Made by a program: the position numbers and the translations under genes
The notes under the pieces: model-generated
What the model was told of the DNA's origin: nothing
Databases searched by the model: none
What the model saw: the letters and a program-made list of their open reading frames with translations, nothing else
Assembly: GCA_036250225.1 (NCBI GenBank)
Contig: JAPZLL010000042.1
Coordinates: 266,462-330,461 of the forward strand
Length of the DNA stretch: 64,000 nt
Source of the DNA: Cercophora sp. LCS_1
Taxonomy: Eukaryota > Ascomycota > Sordariomycetes > Sordariales > Lasiosphaeriaceae
Direction of reading: 5' to 3'
Shown: positions 20,260 to 31,620 of the stretch, one piece after another
How positions within the stretch are numbered: the stretch's first letter is position 1
Layout: each line of letters starts with the position of its first letter

Positions 20260-21366
20260 ACAATAGTGGTTATATATTACACAGTACTTATATAATTAAC
20301 ACGAGAGTAAATGTGCCCCGCCTGACTTATACTTATTGGAGGTGGTTGAGAGTGCTGAAAATTGAGGCCACGTACCCACCAAAAACAGCAGCCCAAACTG
20401 CGACACACGCTGTCTGCGTGGAAAGCATGAGATGTTTTGTTGTGATTTGGGATGGTGATGCGTATTCCTTGTTAGCCTTTTAAGTCTTTCAGAATGGCGA
20501 TGGGTGGGAAGCCAATGTGTTTGTGCGTTTAGAAGTATATGAAGCTGGGCAGTGCCGAGGATCCGGGATGAATTTTTTTCTCTAAAAGTTGCCATCATCG
20601 CATCTGGTACTGCCAGCTGAGAGAAATGGGTTAGTCAAGGCCGTCCTACCATGTGCTGCACCGGACGGTTGCCTCGCGGGCTAACAGGGCAGCCTTCGGA
20701 GTGTCTCCCTTTCTGATCGGAAAAATGCAGCACCCCAGCTCAAATTGGCACGCTGGAATCATTGAGTCAATCCAGGTCTGTATCAGAGTTGTTTGAGGGG
20801 CTTGCGATTATCGTCGTGATTGCCGTATCTGGACGACACCCCACGGCCAATTATCTAGACAGGGACACAGGGCCACGAGACAACAGTGAACAAGCCAACC
20901 CGCCTCGATCGCCCCCAACTGTACGGCGCCTGGACGATGTATTGAACCATTTCCAAACTGGACATGTTGCTAAACCCAATGCATCGACAATAGAAATGCT
21001 TGGCGCAGCCAACCAGGGTCGCGGTTTTGTGTCGAGTTCCGACAAGTTTAGTTCTGAGACATGATTGGCCGGCAACGCTGCTTTACCGCCCATTGGCCTG
21101 ACACGGCTCTCAGGGCGGGCCAGGTTGAGGTATGGTCCCTTTGTCGGCCTCTGCAATGGGCCTTTCGACTTGGGGTGCCTTCGTCACTTACACGTCATAT
21201 TCCACCTTAGTGCTCCGCTTTTCGTCCTCGAGAGCTCGTCGCTTCTTGAGCGCGATGTGAGAACGCCATCCATATTCCCTCTCTCTCTCTTTTTCCTCCT
21301 TTCCTCCTTTCCTCCTTTCCTCTTGTTTTCTATCGCTTTTCATTTGTCGGATTCTTCATTTTCAAC
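20260..21366. other. intergenic region before the glycosyltransferase gene
   Basis: No gene recognised. A pyrimidine-rich CTTTCCTCCTTTCCTCC tract near 21290-21330 lies directly before the ATG at 21367, as often seen at mould transcription starts. Confidence 0.45.
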
Positions 21367-22527
21367 ATGATCATCCCACCGCAGCGCAGTGCGCAGCTTC
21401 GATTCCCGTCGCGTCTCATCGCCATCAGCGCCGCGACCTTTTTGATCCTTCTCTTCCTGTGGCTGTCGACCAGCACACATTCCCATCCCTTCTTCCTATC
21501 ATCCAAGCTCCCACCGCAACCCGAGCCCGCACAGCCCGAATCGCCAACCCGAGAAACAATCCCCAACACCGTCCACTTTGTCTACATCCTCCCCGACCCC
21601 ACCGCCGAGTTCTCCTTCCAGTTCTCCCACTTCCTCTCCATCTTCGCAGCAAACTACTACTTCCGCCCCACCACCGTCTACCTGCACACCAACGCCGATG
21701 CCACCGGCCCCGCTGTCACCCGCGCCCGCGACGGCTCATCCGGCAAATGGACCCAATACATCTTCACCCTCTTCCACCTCCGCATCAACACAGTCCCAGC
21801 CCCAACACACACAACCAAAGGCACCGAAATCACCCACATGGAACACCGTTCCGACTTTGTGCGGGTCAAAGCCGTTTGCGAATTTGGAGGTATCTACATG
21901 GACTGGGACGTCCACGCGCTGCGCGACATCGCACCGCTCCGCTCAGCTGGGTTCCGCGCTATTGCAGGTCGGGAACTGGGCGGCCAGCTCAACAGCGGGA
22001 CGTTCATGGCGGTCAAGGAGTCCAAACTGATCAAATGGTGGATGGTGTACATGAATGAGATGTACAACGGCGGGTGGGCGACGCATAGTAATGGCGTGTT
22101 GACGGTTCTTGGACAGAGGATGGTACGGGAGGAGAGGGAGATGTTGATTCTGGATCGGGAGGCGTTTGCGCCGGGTAGTTGGTTGAAGGAGGGGAATGAG
22201 GAGTTGTTTGGCGTGCATGGGGATGCGGAGAGTTTGGGTGGGTTGGAAAATGGGGAGGGGAAGTTGCCCGGGGACGAGGAGGGGTTCTTTGATCGGTGGC
22301 ATCATCCTGAGCGGTTTCCTGGGTGGGCGAAGGACTGGTCGTCTACGTATTTGTTGCATGCGTTTTCGCCGGAACGGTCGAGACATAAGGTCACTGGGTT
22401 TGAGCATGTTACACCAAGGTATGTGTTGGAGAGGAGGAGTAATTTTGCGAGGGCGGTTTATCCTGTGGCCAAGATCATGTTTGAGGAGGGTCTTATTCAG
22501 TTAGATGATACGCATCTTGGGTTGTAG
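21367..22527 (+). CDS. type II membrane glycosyltransferase, DXD sugar-binding family (GT32-like)
   Basis: Intronless frame of 386 residues. A short N-terminus is followed by one membrane anchor (AISAATFLILLFLWLS), the layout of Golgi glycosyltransferases. The family block TIPNTVHFVYILPD, the RVKAVCEFGGIYMDWDVHAL stretch with the D-W-D metal/nucleotide-sugar motif at about 179-181, and LNSGTFMAVKESKLIKWWM match the Gly_transf_sug (GT32) group. Such enzymes add mannose or another sugar to glycans; the donor cannot be read from sequence. The gene has its own promoter and looks intact. Confidence 0.85.
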   Translation: MIIPPQRSAQLRFPSRLIAISAATFLILLFLWLSTSTHSHPFFLSSKLPPQPEPAQPESPTRETIPNTVHFVYILPDPTAEFSFQFSHFLSIFAANYYFRPTTVYLHTNADATGPAVTRARDGSSGKWTQYIFTLFHLRINTVPAPTHTTKGTEITHMEHRSDFVRVKAVCEFGGIYMDWDVHALRDIAPLRSAGFRAIAGRELGGQLNSGTFMAVKESKLIKWWMVYMNEMYNGGWATHSNGVLTVLGQRMVREEREMLILDREAFAPGSWLKEGNEELFGVHGDAESLGGLENGEGKLPGDEEGFFDRWHHPERFPGWAKDWSSTYLLHAFSPERSRHKVTGFEHVTPRYVLERRSNFARAVYPVAKIMFEEGLIQLDDTHLGL

Positions 22528-23088
22528 GACTTGGGTGTTGGGCTATAATGCATACCCCGAGCTCATAATCGGAGTCAGGCGTAGAGGTATCCGTGTTTGA
22601 ATGGAAGCATGGTCTCGGCCTCTTTAGAGAGGAAGCTCGGTGATCAACGCCAAGATTAAGGTGTGAGGTGTTGTGATTCGCTGAGCCTCGGCGACTGGGC
22701 TTTGAAGCCCGCTCGGGAAGACAGCAATTGTCATCTGGCTTCATCCTTTCCGATGCCCGGGAGCTTGCGATTGGTTTCTGGTCGGCGATCAGTTTGCGAA
22801 TCGGATTGCTTGAGATGCATGTCCCGGCACGGTGCAACAAGAATACAGGTCCAGTGGAGCGGAGGCGAGGATTGATCCCCTCGACAAGACCCGACTCAGT
22901 GAGACATGCATGCAGGAGAGACAGCGGATAGGGTGGCTTCCGCGACATTTGGCCAGGAACAAAAAGGTGACGTCAAGGTCCGACGCATATAAAGTATCGA
23001 AACTCCTTTTCGTCGAGAGTAATTCTGGAAATCACTGTTCCTTTGAACATTTTCTGACACTTGTGACCTCCCTCCACTTCCACGCAAT
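22528..23088. other. intergenic region
   Basis: No gene recognised; it ends in the GST promoter. Confidence 0.5.
22988..22993 (+). promoter_or_regulatory. TATA box of the GST gene
   Basis: TATAAA 101 bp before the ATG at 23089. Confidence 0.45.
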
Positions 23089-23836
23089 ATGGCGCCTTTT
23101 GCAACAATCTACTCGTACCCCGACAACTTCCGCGTCAAACGAGTACCTCCCCCTTTTCTTCCCCTCCCCTCTCTATTCATTACAAAATGCCATGTAACTC
23201 ACTCTCACCCACCAGGCCAAAGCGATCGCGGCTCTCGGCGGTCTCACCATCGTGGAATACCCCAACTACAAACAAGGCGAAACAAACCGCACCCCATCCT
23301 TCCTCGCCAAGTTCCCTCTCGGCAAATGCCCCGCTCTCGAAACTCACGACGGCTTCACTATTACCGAGGGTCTTTCCATCTGCCGCTTTCTCGCAGACAG
23401 TGGTTCCAAATCTGGCCAGCTTCTCGGTCGCGACATCAAGACGCGCGCTCGCATCGACGAGTGGTCGGTCTTTGCAGAGCAGGAGATTGTGGGCAACACG
23501 ATGCCGATCCTAGGCATGTTGGTACTCAAGGTGACGCCGTTCAACCAGCATCGCTACGATTGGTGTGTTGGGTATTTGGAGAAGGCGTTGGAGAGGTTGG
23601 GGATGGCGCTGAAGACGGAGGATGGGACTCCGAGGAAATTCCTGGTTGGAGAGGAGATTACCTTGGCGGATGTCATGGTTGGCGGTGCGTTGGTGAGGGC
23701 TGGGAACTTTTTGATGGATCGGGAGATGTTGAAGGTGGCGCCGTCGATCGAGGGGTATTTGAAAGGGTTGCTGGAGGTTCCCGAGGTTGGGGAGGCTTTT
23801 GGGCCGCTGGCACTTGTTGAGGAGAGGGTGAGATGA
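23089..23836 (+). CDS. glutathione S-transferase (eEF1B-gamma-like fold)
   Basis: Exons 23089-23142 and 23216-23836 join in frame (RVKR/AKAIAAL) to 224 residues. The N-terminal thioredoxin-like half shows IYSYPDNFRVKR, KFPLGKCPALETHDGFTITE and the SICRFLAD stretch, typical of the GST N-domain with the cis-Pro and the glutathione-contacting (T/E)S-like position. The helical C-domain has RIDEWSVFAEQEIV, YLEKALERL and FLVGEEITLADVMVG, the usual N-capping motif. The pattern is close to the GST domain of elongation factor 1B-gamma, but the C-terminal EF1G domain is absent. A cytosolic detoxification or stress role is inferred. Confidence 0.85.
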
Positions 23837-24179
23837 GCGTGCGAGGTTTTCTTAGCTGATATTAGACACGGATGGCTCAGTACCTTAAGAAGGGGAGGTG
23901 CAAGTGTTTGGCTTCTCATAACACAAGTTCCGATTTTACACACCAGGTTAAACCAATCGTAGAAACTGCAGAAAGACCCGCGTCGGTAGGTAATCCAGTA
24001 CCTGTTCTACCTTAGGTGCCTTGCCTCTTTCTGTTTCAATCGCCTTGGTGAGGCATGGCGTCTTGAGCCTAGAATTTGTAATTGCCCCCGTTTGCTCTTT
24101 GAACTGGCCCTAGCAGGTACTCCATGACAGTCTGGCCAATTGAAGCAAGAAACAACTGTTGTCATGCAGACGTAGGGTC

Positions 24180-24441
24180 GAAATCGATTGACTTTTCTAC
24201 TCTGATGGAGCCCATAGCAGGCTGCAGGCTGATGTGGGCTTTCGACGGCTACCTCGGCGCCGTTCCGGCAGCAGCGAAAAATGGAGATCACATCTTCCTT
24301 GTCCAAGGCAGCCGTGTACCATTGGTGCTCCGGAAGAAGATCGATGGCATCTGGGAGCTTGTTGGTGATTGCTATTTGCATGGCGTTATGTATGGGGAGA
24401 AGTTTGACTCGGCGAGATGTGAGGAGATCGTCTTGACATGA
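24180..24441 (+). pseudogene. C-terminal relic of a HET-domain gene
   Basis: The frame reads LMWAFDGYLGAVPAAAKNGD, IFLVQGSRVPLVLRK and LVGDCYLHGVMYGEKFD, ending with TGA after EEIVLT. This is the closing module of fungal HET (heterokaryon incompatibility) proteins (GD.I.VL.GSRVPFVLR...Y.LVGD.YVHG.M.GE). The frame is open back to 24124, but nothing upstream resembles a HET domain. It lies on the same strand just before another HET locus, which itself lacks this module, suggesting remains of a tandem HET array. Confidence 0.75.
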
Positions 24442-24863
24442 TTTGTTTGCATCGTTGTCTATTGGGTACCGCCGAAGAGTCAGCTCTTTGAGAAGAGTCG
24501 GTTTCAGATGTCGAGTCACTTCACAATTGTGAGTGCTCTGCGAGGAGTTAGTGGAATGAGCCCGCTCCTAAAACTTCCTCTGGTGCCATTTGTTCGATCG
24601 GGGCTAGGGACTTGGCGACAACTGACACCTACTTCTGCTGACGACACTCGCAGCTGCAGAGACCTAACATGCATGCAAATGCATTGGTTGTGTCCAAGCC
24701 TTTGGTTGCACAACCTCAACTTGCAACGATGCCCGACCGCCCAGCCAACAATTGGGCAGCCACGAAGACCACATATTTCAGATATTTTCGGATATCTAGT
24801 GTCTTTTCTAATGCTCTACTTTTCCTCCACCTGCGTCACCAATGAAGAGACCTCCCAACAAAA

Positions 24864-26300
24864 ATGGAGGAACCAACAACTCTCTGTTCTTCCTGCCAAG
24901 TCATCACACCAAGTGGTGTCTACGAGAAAGACTTTCGCTCCATTGTTAAAAATGCAGATAACGGGTACGTGTATCATGACCTCTCAAGAATCCTTGTTGA
25001 CGTTGTTGAGATGTCCTCTGTGCAGCCAAATCCGTGTGGGCTTACGGCGTACTCGGGTCTATCGCGACCCATACCCTAGCGAGGGCAGCACAATCGACAG
25101 AGAGATTGCTGATTTAGCCGAGCCGCGGTCTGAGAACGAGTATGTGGACTAGGGTATAGTGGGAAGAGTGATCCACCACCCGCGAAAACTTGTCATTGTC
25201 AAAAAGGTGCATTATGATGGTCGTGTATTTCTACATGCTGGTTTCAGGGAGTTGGACCACATTCAATGTCACTTCGCCCCGTCAGATGAGGCCGGGGATT
25301 TTGTCCTGGGTATAATATCTTACTTGTAGTGGGCGTCACTCGTCGCCTAGTCATTGCGTCTCTGACGTCTGTCGGCAGACTCTAACCTGGAGAGTATGAT
25401 GTGCAGAAATCAAGGTTTGGCTCAGCTGCGCTCTTCGCTCGCCAGCTCACGCCCCGATACGACTGAGAGCATTCTTAACATCAGTCAGCCACCAAGCCGA
25501 TTACTAGATCTGGGGCCTCCCGGAGCGGCAATGGGCGCAGCGGTAAATCTCAACGAGACGGCAGAACAGCACCAAGCCGAATACGTTGCACTAAGCCACA
25601 GATGGGGTACGCGTCCCCACCTCAGGCTGACAAGACGCAATATACAGCGTCTGAAGCAGGGTTTTGAGGTCTCAGAACTGCCCACGACGTTTCAAGACGC
25701 CGTCACTTTCTGTCGATGGATGCAAGTGCGTTACCTATGGATCGACGCCCTGTGCATTGTGCAGGGCAGCACCGAGGATTAGTACCACAAAGCAGACCTC
25801 ATAGGAAACATCTACCAGAACGCTCTCTTCGTCATCATGGCGCACTGTGCGACGGGCCCTGATTATGGCTTCCTTCGCCAGTCGCTTCAACCCCGTGGCA
25901 CCATTGCTCTGCGTGCTGATGACCAGCCAAGCACGGGCAAGCGGACCTATGCAACCCTTACGGACCAGGCTGGCATCTGTGTAGATGGCTCCGCTCTTAG
26001 TCGTCGGGGCTGGGTGTTCCAGGAGAGACTCCTCTCCAAGAAGGTCATTCACTTTGCCACCGGTAACATCATGTGCGAGACTCTTGGGTCCCTGGATGCA
26101 AATTACTGCCGTGACCGATCAATTCCCCTCATCGGGGTCAAGAAAGCCCTGTTCCAGAGCTCCCCCATTACAGAGCTCCAGTCTTACTAGATCTAAGCCG
26201 TGGAGGCGTACACCGCGTGTGCTCTCACCAAGCAGGAAGACAAGCACCAGCGTCTTTTTACCAAAGCCAAAACCCGCCCCCCCCTCGCAAGATATGTATA
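24864..26300 (+). pseudogene. HET-domain gene interrupted by TAG codons at Trp positions; 3' truncated
   Basis: Exons 24864-24964, 25011-25309 and 25379 onward join with good signals (GTACGT donor; GTTGAC and CTGAC branch sites). They give MEEPTTLCSSCQVITPSG..., then NGCPLCSQIRVGL and the HET core: EYVALSHRWGTRP, LPTTFQDAVTFCRWMQVRYL, WIDALCIVQGSTED, IGNIYQNALFVIMAHCA and RRGWVFQERLLSKKVIHF. In-frame stops are TAG at 25150, TAG at 25780 (right after GSTED, where families have Trp), TAG at 26188 and TAA at 26194; after these the frame still reads VEAYTACALTKQEDK. No C-terminal module follows. HET domains trigger cell death on non-self fusion. Probably a dead copy; recoding is discussed under findings. 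Confidence 0.8.
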
Positions 26301-26700
26301 CCCTTGATATCCTTCAGCTCGCGGGCTGGGCGATACAATTCAACAAATCGGATGTTTCTTGTTCTCCGAAGAGTTGGCAAAACGCGAACCTATGTCCGTA
26401 TTGGGATCGGCGAGGGGTTTGCTTTTACCAATAAAAAGCAAATTGGATGCGGTCTTGACGCCTTGGATCTTTGGGGTAAGGATGAGATGATTGTGATACT
26501 GTGATGACACGAACGGGTTTTGAGACAAATGAGAACAAATGGTCAAACTCAGCACCTTGGCTCCTTCCTCCATTCTTCGCAAGGCTCTGAAAGTCACGTG
26601 CATCGTCATGCAAGCCACAACATGCAGCAATCTTGGAAGTTGCGTCACTCTCCCTCTCCCTCTCACCCCGCACCTTCCGTAACAGGTCGGCCAGCACAGG
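26301..26700. other. gap between two HET loci
   Basis: No frame continues the HET homology. It must contain the promoter of the intact HET gene at 26701. Confidence 0.45.
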
Positions 26701-29332
26701 ATGGAAAATACCAACAATATCTGCGACTTTTGTGCCAACGAGCTCGTCAACCTCGTCTCCCTTGGGGCCTATTACAACTGGCCATCAGAGACGCAGGCAG
26801 TCGACAAACGATGGAAGCGTCCCTTCCGTCTGGTGACACCCAATGGCTGGGGGCCTGACCCAGCCCCGGGAGCGGTGGGGCTGTTCACGCCCGAGTGCGT
26901 GGTATGCGTCATACTCCAGGACGGCGTGACGATCAATCCAAACATCGTGCTAGTGCCCCTGATTATACGCTTCCACGCCAAGTTCACCCAAGACAAGGGC
27001 CTCAAGGGCCTCATACGCCTGCTCACATTCCGATGTCTCGGCCTGTTCGGTCATCGACGCCTTCATCCCGTCGCGCTCCTTGGCACCACGCTCGACCTGC
27101 CTCTCGATCGAGCGCGCGCCCTTGGTCCTATGAATGGCGACAAGCCTAGGTCATTGCACGACGTCCTTCGCGTGTTTGTCGATCCGGGTAAGATCCTCAC
27201 GTTCAGCATCCCGAAGCGTAATTGGTCTGACTGGATGAAGATGACGACTCCAAGATGAAGAAGTACATCTCGGGCAGGCCCATCTGCGACCCCAAGTCGG
27301 AGGCGGCCAGGCGCAGGATCCAGGAGTGGCTGCATGATTGTCTCAGCTCACATGCCCGCTGTCGGAAAGGACTTTCGGGGGTCATGCGGGACGACCGGAC
27401 AACTGCATCGTTGCTCCCGCGCAGGCTGATAGACGTTGGAGGAGAAGCACCGAACAGGCCCCGCCTCGTCGACAGAAAGGGCATGACCGGTACCTATGTA
27501 GCTCTGAGCTATTGCTGGGAAAGCCCGGCTGAGGTTAACCCCGCGGCAGTCCTGAACAGTGCGACGAGGCAATACTTGATGCGCGCTCTCCCAATCAAGG
27601 ACCTGCCTCCGACTATCCGAGACGCTATCGACGTCACGCGATCCCTTGGGATGGCCTATCTCTGGGTTGACAGACTCTGTATCATGCAGGACGACGCAGA
27701 CGAGGTGGCAGCCGAATGCGCAGCCATGTGCGACATCTACGACGGTGCAATCCTGACGCTTGCTGCCGTTGGTGCTGGAACCCCGACCGGCATGCAACCA
27801 GAGGGCCTGTATCTGAGCCGTGGGGTGGAGGACATCCGCGGGGCCGGCGACAACTCACAGTTCACGAACCCGCGAGTGGGCTGCTTTGTCGGGGACAAGA
27901 AGGTAGGCAGTGTCTATGTTGGACGAGCAATAGCTCGTAAAACCGACTCAGACCTGTCAGCTTTAGCCGCCGAGTTGGATGCCAGCAGGTGGAACACGCG
28001 CGGATGGACATTTCAGGAGCGCATGCTCTCCCGCCGCATCGTCTACTTTGGCCGCCATCAACTGTACTGGGAGTGCCAGAAGGACGTCCTCAACGAGGAC
28101 GGGACGCGAGAGGATTTGGGAAGCGGACGTTATAACCCCGAGAAGGGCGACACGGACTTTCGCACGGGCACGTCGAAAGGCTCCCTTTCCAAGTCAGTAA
28201 AGCTATCATCTGCTTTAAAGCCGCTCGGCCATTTACGGCCCATTTTGCCCAAGTCTCTCCTTGGATTGAGGCCGGAGTTCCTCGATCCGTGGCCTAGGAT
28301 TCTTCGTGAATACAGCCATCGACACCTCACGGTAGGCCAAGACAAACTGAGGGCCATCGAAGGTGTAGCCCAAGCGCTGAGACTGCGTCTCTCCCGCAAG
28401 GACTATTCGTATGGAGTATGGTTGGACAACCTTGCCATGCAGCTACTGTGGCTTGGCGCAGGGCCCCTGACGCCGACATCAACCTTCCGTGGTGGGTGTT
28501 TCCCCATTGTGACTGAACAAAGCTGATGGTTATTGATTTTCCCTACACAGCGCCCTCATGGAGTTGGGCATCGGTCGACGGTCAACTCTCATTCCCGAGC
28601 TTCGTCCGCGCCTCCACTCGACCCAGATTCCACTCTGTCATCTCCAGCCCAGCCTTCACGTCGGAGAGCACCACACCTTCCCCGGAACGCCCGGTTCTCA
28701 CATTCAAGGCGAAAGCTATTACCGGGGAATATGTGGTTGGTCGATCGTGGCGCGGGCCTCGATTTATGGACGATGCCTGGGCCACTTCCATGGGTGTGCG
28801 GCTCCTTCGCCGCGGGCCGTTGCCCTCAAGATATCGTGCCTCCTTGAAGCCGGGCCAAGCAAGGTTCTATATGGAGGGTAAATGGTGTGGACTCATTCAG
28901 TTTGACTTCGACTTGGAGACCCGCCCTCAACGGAGTGACGTGAAGGCGCTTCTGGTCGCTCAGGACACATATTACGCGTGGGAAGGCCCATATCGTGATG
29001 AAGACGGCTTGTCCTTACTGGACGATGACCCCGTTGACGAACAAGACGCTGGAATTCCGCAAACTACCAGTGGCGAGGACGACGAAACAAGCGATGACGA
29101 GGATGAGGTTTTGATGATGCAGCGGGACGATCCTGAGTGGCATGTGCCTACGGAAATATACCATTTCATAGTTGTGGAGAGGGTAGGATCCCAGGACCAG
29201 AACAGTTGGCGACGAATCGGAATGGGAGAGGCCATACATCGCAAAGCAGAACGCCGCTTCCTACACGCCCAGCGGAAAGATATAGGTTATCCTCTTCACA
29301 GAGCGAAGGGATCGGAGGTTTCGCTAGTCTAG
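26701..29332 (+). CDS. intact HET-domain (heterokaryon incompatibility) protein
   Basis: Exons 26701-27187, 27241-28491 and 28551-29332 join in frame to 839 residues. Introns are 53 and 59 bp; the first has donor GTAAGA and branch CTGAC. The N-terminus carries ICDFCANELVNL and ECVVC cysteine pairs, like the usual leader of this class. The HET domain lies at about 248-413: YVALSYCWES, LPPTIRDAIDVTRSLGMAYL, WVDRLCIMQDD, MCDIYDGAILTLAAVGA and SRWNTRGWTFQERMLSRRIV. After the second intron comes RAPSWSWASVDG, the conserved downstream block, then a region with an acidic stretch (GEDDETSDDEDEV). HET proteins act as cell-death triggers in vegetative incompatibility or self/non-self recognition; partner and specificity are unknown. 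It is the only complete single-domain HET gene here. Confidence 0.9.
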
Positions 29333-29663
29333 GAAGTGGCGGACTGAGGCAAAAATAGCACATCTCGTGGGGCAAGGAGAGATGTTTATGTGATGGAAAA
29401 GCAGGTGGACCGAAGAAGCAGCACAGCAGAGGATCCTGGGGTCTATTTGGTGTACATACTACCTAGTACACTACCCTGAGGTTGCTTCCCGTTGATGGCT
29501 GGGCAGTTTGTATCCAATGCTCAAGATGTGGACAAGCCCGAACGCTCCAACAAGGCGCCTCAGTGTTTGGAACGGCATTTATACATCTGAGGTTGAACAA
29601 CTCGCCGTAGTGTTCGATGTAACAACCGAACGTAGTGGCACAACTTTGGCGCCGACACCATGG
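29333..29663. other. short convergent intergenic gap
   Basis: 3' ends of the HET gene and the BTB gene face each other. Nothing else recognised. Confidence 0.5.
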
Positions 29664-30482
29664 TCACTCCACCAGTGTATCAAGACACCTTTGGAGGTTT
29701 CCTCGCAGGCGCCTTTCTCTGGCGGCGGCCTTTCCGGCGTCCTTCCTTGTCTCCTGGAGTGAGCGATCGAGCTCTGAAAACCGGACATCGCAGTGGCGGA
29801 GAATAGCCACACCAAGCTCGCCAACAATTTCGCTCAATTTTTGATCGGCGCAGAGCAGCTGTGGCAGATTTCTCGCAACTAAAGAAGCCATCGTGTCGCG
29901 TAGAGTGTGATCGTTTGGAGCGTTGAGGCTCTCTTTAGTGGCGTCAAGAAGCTCTTGCTCATCCATTTGGCCACCGGCCGCAGCTTGTATCCTTGTATTG
30001 GCAAGGTGGGCGAGACCTGGGATGTTGTAGTAGTCGGCTATGACCCCAACACGCACATGATAGAGGATACCGTCGCTGCCTGACGCATCGTCCGGCGGCT
30101 CGCAGTCGATTGGCTGAGCCGGGCCCGCCAGGGGCGTCGCGTCGTTCTTGGGAGTGGGCAGACTGTAGTCGCCCGTGTAGAGGAACTCGACCATGGATCT
30201 GACGATGTCGGGCTCGAAGTTTTCGATCTCAATGACGCCAGTTGCTGCCTCCTACGATGCCAAGTCAGCAACTCCCCTATCATTATAGCCCAACACCATC
30301 CTAGCGTTATTACGTGCCTGGAATGGGCCACAAGTGGCGGCAGCGAGAACGGGAGATTGAGTGCACACGACGGCCTTGTGCACCTGAAACTCCTCACCCT
30401 GGCAAACGAACTTGAGGTCAGAGTATTCTCCGGAGCGAAGGAGGCCGACAAACGCGGCCGATCTAGCAGAAGAGGCCGCCAT
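29664..30482 (-). CDS. BTB/POZ-domain protein
   Basis: Exons 30482-30318 and 30251-29664 give 250 residues. BTB motifs: GEYSDLKFVCQGEEFQVHKA, VVCTQSPVLAAATCGPFQ, then EAATGVIEIENFEPDIVRSM and VEFLYTGDYSLP. The frame-preserving join FQ/EAATG requires an AG|GC donor, i.e. a GC-AG intron of 66 bp (30317-30252); no GT donor here keeps the frame. The second half is helical (VGVIADYYNIPGLAHLANTR) and ends CLDTLVE. Fungal BTB proteins of this size are abundant and mostly uncharacterised; dimerisation or cullin-3 adaptor roles are general family knowledge. Confidence 0.8.
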
Positions 30483-30672
30483 TTTGGGTCGCTGCAGGGC
30501 CGCCTTCTGTTTGCAAAAAGAGAGATTTTTTGGGAAAGAGTGGTGCGTCGTCCGTTCGCGCTCGCTCGACTACCCCTCTGTCAACCTTTGGTCACACGGC
30601 GCCGGAAACTTCCGCGCCCCTGCCTGCGGCTTCCCCTCTCTTGGCATCAACGTGGGCAATGATGAAGAATAC

Positions 30673-30855
30673 TTGGATCGAGAGCCGGCCCTGAAGGCGC
30701 TGGGCGACTCTATTCACAATAACCTTCAATTGCCTCAAAAGTCCTTGAAGAGGAGAAAACTAAGACACAGTATGGGGAGGCATCCTTTTATCCTTCAATT
30801 GTGCTGTGGTTCAGAGCAGCCAATGTGACGACCATCATCAGGTGGTTGGCTGCGG
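30673..30855 (+). repeat. diverged direct repeat, copy 1
   Basis: Shares an ordered series of words with 31413-31620: TTGGATC, GACTCTATTCAC, ATAA(C/T)CTTCAAT, CAGAGCAGCCAATGTGA and GGTTGG. Copy 2 has about 50 extra bases before the last block. Non-coding as far as can be seen. Confidence 0.75.
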
Positions 30856-31412
30856 TCGTTGCCGCTGCCAGCGCGAGCCCGACACCTTGAGAATAGGCCG
30901 CCGGTCCCCCGGTTAACGTTTCCTTTCAATGTCCCCCGCTGTAAGGTGAGAATGATCAAGGAAGATGACTAGCGATTTCACTGTGGCACGATACGCAAGT
31001 GGTCTCCCTGGCAACTGGCAATTCATTCCCTGGATTCCAGCGCAGGCACACCGGAATTGCCATACCAATACTGAAACCGTGTAGGAATGAGGGCATCACG
31101 ACCCCACTTTGAACAACAGAGAGAAAATATGTTGGGAAGGAAATTTTGGTGGCATGTGTGGGGTTGTACAATACAAAATCAGACACTTGCGTCGCTCTGC
31201 CAGCACTGCATCGCTAACAAGGTAAAAAAGGTCTCATCAAGAACAATGTCTGTTTCGGTGCCCTGCGCTGGTCGTAGAAACACCTCCTGAAACGGAATAA
31301 CCCTGTGGTACATTTGGAGGCGACATGTCAAACCACAAATCCTTGTCCTTGTATAGCCGTGTGTAACAAGCCGGGGCCGTGGGGCAAGCCGGAGGCTTCG
31401 CACTGCACAGGC

Positions 31413-31620
31413 TTGGATCAATCGGTGGCCCTGAGGGCACTAACTGACTCTATTCACGATAATCTTCAATGGTCTCAGAAGCCATGAAGAGAAGAAGAAC
31501 TAAGATACAATCTGGGATGGCCAGAGGCCCTGTTTCGATCCGCGTTCCTCCCACCCTTCGAGTGGAGCACTAGGTGGGACCAGAGCAGCCAATGTGATGG
31601 TCGGCACCGGTTGGTTGGCG
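31413..31620 (+). repeat. diverged direct repeat, copy 2
   Basis: Partner of 30673-30855, same orientation, about 740 bp downstream. An insertion includes GAGTGGAGCACTAGGTGGGA. Confidence 0.75.

Noticed and set aside
24965..25010. Frameshift in the 24.9-kb HET gene
   Set aside because: Explained by a normal intron with GTACGT donor and GTTGAC branch; the join gives NGCPLCSQI as in other HET proteins.
27188..27240. Frameshift between the two halves of the intact HET gene
   Set aside because: A 53-bp intron (donor GTAAGA, branch CTGAC) joins the frames exactly.
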